Source: Marinobacter denitrificans
Lineage (GTDB): Bacteria > Pseudomonadota > Gammaproteobacteria > Pseudomonadales > Oleiphilaceae
Assembly (NCBI RefSeq): GCF_008795955.1
Contig: NZ_VMHN01000002.1
Coordinates: 496,001 to 560,000 of the forward strand
Direction of reading: 5' to 3'
DNA: 64,000 bases
In this document: positions 62,254 to 64,000 of the stretch, piece by piece
How positions within the stretch are numbered: position 1 is the stretch's first letter
How the letters are laid out: each line of letters starts with the position of its first letter
The notes under the pieces: generated by a model
Told to the model about the DNA's origin: nothing
Databases searched by the model: none
What the model saw: only the letters and a program-made list of their open reading frames with translations
Translations under genes and position numbers: made by a program

Positions 62254-63048
62254 CTAAAAGGTGTCCTTTCCGTGACGGGTGACGGCGAAAACGTCATTTT
62301 CTGAGGTGATCGTCAGCCCGGCCTTGCCTGCATGTTTTTTCGCCGAGTCGATAACGGCCTGGTCATCCCAGCGGAGGAAAGGGTTCAACCGTTTTTCGTC
62401 ACCCAGAATGGACGGCACCGTCGGTTTGCCATCATCCCGTAGTCTCTGGCACTGGGCTTCAAATTCGCGCAGCGGCGCATCATCCGGAAGCCAGTGCCTG
62501 GCAAATTTCAGGTTAGCCATGGTGTATTCGTGGGCGCAATAGACTGCGGTATCGTCCGGCAGATTCCGGATGGATTCCAGGGACTGCTTCATCTGTTCCG
62601 GCGTTCCTTCAAACAATCGCCCGCAACCGCAGACAAACAGCGTGTCGCCACAAAACAGCACCGGGCGCTCGTTCACCGGGCAGTCGGTAAAGTAGGCAAT
62701 GTGGTCCAGCGTATGGCCGGGTACGGCCAGCACATTGAATGTCAGATCCTGCCATACCACTTCATCGCCGGGGTGGACCTCGCTGTTGGCCCCCTTGAAG
62801 GGCGAATGCGCGGGCCCGATGATGCGGCAGTCGGGCGCCGTCTTCGCAAGGGCGCCAACACCGCCAACGTGATCCGGATGATGGTGGGTAACCAGAATGG
62901 TATCCAGCTTCAGGTCGTTATCTGCCAGGAAGCGGATAGCGGGCTCTGCCTGGCCCGGATCGACAATCAGTGCCTGCCGGTCTTCAGTGTTGAACAGGCA
63001 CCAGATGTAGTTGTCATTAAAAGCTGGAATAGCGCTAATGGTCAGCAT
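62254..63048 (-). CDS. gloB: Hydroxyacylglutathione hydrolase (glyoxalase II)
   Basis: 264 residues from ATG 63048, with GGGAG five bases upstream (an upstream in-frame ATG at 63066 would only add six residues). It splits S-lactoylglutathione to lactate. The metallo-beta-lactamase motif is [10 protein letters not shown], and [12 protein letters not shown] plus [17 protein letters not shown] complete the metal site. It is divergent from the methyltransferase. The 165-bp gap toward mltD holds no gene and no clear signal. Confidence 0.95.
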   Translation of the reverse strand: MLTISAIPAFNDNYIWCLFNTEDRQALIVDPGQAEPAIRFLADNDLKLDTILVTHHHPDHVGGVGALAKTAPDCRIIGPAHSPFKGANSEVHPGDEVVWQDLTFNVLAVPGHTLDHIAYFTDCPVNERPVLFCGDTLFVCGCGRLFEGTPEQMKQSLESIRNLPDDTAVYCAHEYTMANLKFARHWLPDDAPLREFEAQCQRLRDDGKPTVPSILGDEKRLNPFLRWDDQAVIDSAKKHAGKAGLTITSENDVFAVTRHGKDTF

Positions 63049-63143
63049 AGGCTCCCACATGTGCAAGACGAATGTGACTGTTATGATAGTGCATTAACAG
63101 CGACGTCCCAACACCGCGCGGGATGAAACAGGGGAACACGGCG

Positions 63144-63914
63144 ATGACCACAGCAGGTGATATTGATTACTCTGCCCGACAGCAGAGCTTTGAGAACTGG
63201 TTCCAGACACCGCTGGGCCGCTCTCTGCTGGCAGATCAAAGGGCCTGTGTTGATCATCACACTGCAAAACTGTCGGGGGCCCGACAGTTGCAGGTTGGGC
63301 TGAGCCACCGTCTGCCATTGGCAGGCGCAACTGATTTCACCCAGAGAATTCTCACTACGCCCCGCTGGAATTCAGTGATTCCCGAAGGCGTAGCGGTTTG
63401 TGATGCAGATGAGCTGCCTTTTCCCGGCGACTCCATGGACCTGGTAATACTTCATCATACCGCCGATTTTTCGCCCCATCCCCACCAGGCCCTGCGGGAG
63501 GCCTCCAGGGTGCTTCGCGGTGAAGGAATGATGGTGCTGATCGGATTCAATCCGTTCAGCCTCTGGGGGCTCAGGAAGTTGATGTCCCGGCACCGCGGTG
63601 GTCCCTGGGGCGGCCGGTTCATGCTGAAGCGGCGAATGGAAGACTGGCTCAGGCTGCTGGATTTCTCAGTGGAATCGGCCGGCTCCTCATTTTTTCAGGT
63701 GCCTCTTCAGCGTGCGGTACTGAGTGAGCGAACAGGGATAATGGAAAGGGTTTGTGGTAACCGGTTCCTGCCGGCGGGCGCCTATTACTGTATCCTTGCC
63801 AAAAAAAGGGTTTACTCAAGAATGCCTCGCAAGCCGGTCTGGCAGGGCAAGAAGGTGATTGCCTTGCCGGGCAGGGGAGCCGCTCTTAATCATAGTCAAG
63901 TCGAGGAATACTGA
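63144..63914 (+). CDS. SAM-dependent methyltransferase (class I) of unknown target
   Basis: 256 residues from ATG 63144, chosen because AGGGGAA lies eight bases upstream; ATG 63123 has no ribosome site. The middle shows a methyltransferase-type strand ([20 protein letters not shown]) and [20 protein letters not shown]. The glycine-rich motif I is degenerate. It is always found between gloB and rnhA in this group; the target molecule is not known to me. Confidence 0.8.
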   Translation: MTTAGDIDYSARQQSFENWFQTPLGRSLLADQRACVDHHTAKLSGARQLQVGLSHRLPLAGATDFTQRILTTPRWNSVIPEGVAVCDADELPFPGDSMDLVILHHTADFSPHPHQALREASRVLRGEGMMVLIGFNPFSLWGLRKLMSRHRGGPWGGRFMLKRRMEDWLRLLDFSVESAGSSFFQVPLQRAVLSERTGIMERVCGNRFLPAGAYYCILAKKRVYSRMPRKPVWQGKKVIALPGRGAALNHSQVEEY

Positions 63915-64000
63915 TGGCCGGTAAGGTTGTTCTCTACACCGATGGCGCCTGCAAGGGAAATCCAGGCCCAGGAGGTTGGGGTGTTGTGCTCAATTATGGA
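63914..64000 (+). CDS. rnhA: Ribonuclease HI (5' part)
   Basis: The first 29 codons only; the gene continues past the window. [20 protein letters not shown] is the classical RNase HI start with the first catalytic aspartate at Asp10. It removes RNA from RNA-DNA hybrids. The ATG overlaps the stop of the methyltransferase (TGATG). Confidence 0.93.
   Translation, partial: MAGKVVLYTDGACKGNPGPGGWGVVLNYG

Overview
The window is a compact, about 60% GC bacterial chromosome segment carrying almost only housekeeping and conserved accessory genes. No rRNA, tRNA, prophage, CRISPR array or intact insertion sequence was seen. Several gene orders are those of Pseudomonas-like gammaproteobacteria: cysB/cysH/thrH/pabB, leuCD-leuB-asd-fimV-truA-trpF-accD-folC-dedD-cvpA-purF-metZ, ftsK-lolA-rarA-serS-cobA, and fabI/yejABEF/mltD/gloB/methyltransferase/rnhA. 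trpBA sits between trpF and accD, and a DUF6160 (FilA-like) secreted protein is present. Together these suggest Marinobacter or a close marine relative. That identification is inference from gene order and protein character, not from a database search.

Layout. 0-5.3 kb: end of an unknown gene, dinG, and a MalT-like LuxR regulator facing it. 5.3-5.6 kb: a nested perfect palindrome. 5.8-9.7 kb: sulfur assimilation regulator cysB, APS reductase cysH, thrH and pabB. 9.8-12.3 kb: three exported proteins of unknown role (one DUF6160), with a CRP/Vfr-type site and strong terminators. 12.5-22.2 kb: DUF58-tgpA-holB-pilZ-hydrolase-DUF4892-patatin, then prmB-aroC. 22.2-25.1 kb: an MFS transporter and a LysR gene bracketed by clustered palindromic repeats. 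25.1-29.6 kb: leucine biosynthesis and asd. 30-33.3 kb: a very acidic FimV. 33.3-43.5 kb: truA, trpFBA, accD, folC, dedD, cvpA, purF, metZ. 43.5-50.3 kb: ftsK, lolA, rarA, serS, cobA. 50.3-53.8 kb: DAHP synthase, a DUF1631 protein and a PilZ protein. 53.9-64 kb: fabI, a Yej-type peptide ABC transporter, mltD, gloB, a methyltransferase and the start of rnhA.

How the genes work together. One theme is amino-acid and aromatic biosynthesis: DAHP synthase, chorismate synthase, PabB and TrpFBA around chorismate, then LeuBCD, Asd and MetZ. CysB, CysH and CobA (siroheme precursor) serve sulfate reduction. A second theme is the cell envelope and pole: FimV, PilZ, TgpA, LolA, MltD, DedD and FtsK.

The most unusual content is non-coding. 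Three copies of an element at 22.3, 24.5 and 24.8 kb share a conserved core of about 50 bp. Each core is enclosed by long complementary arms, and the arm sequence is different in each copy. A second repeat family (four copies) and a 263-bp nested palindrome with perfect 32-bp ends lie in the same kinds of regulatory gaps. The MFS gene appears to have lost a canonical start codon, and truA has no usable ATG.
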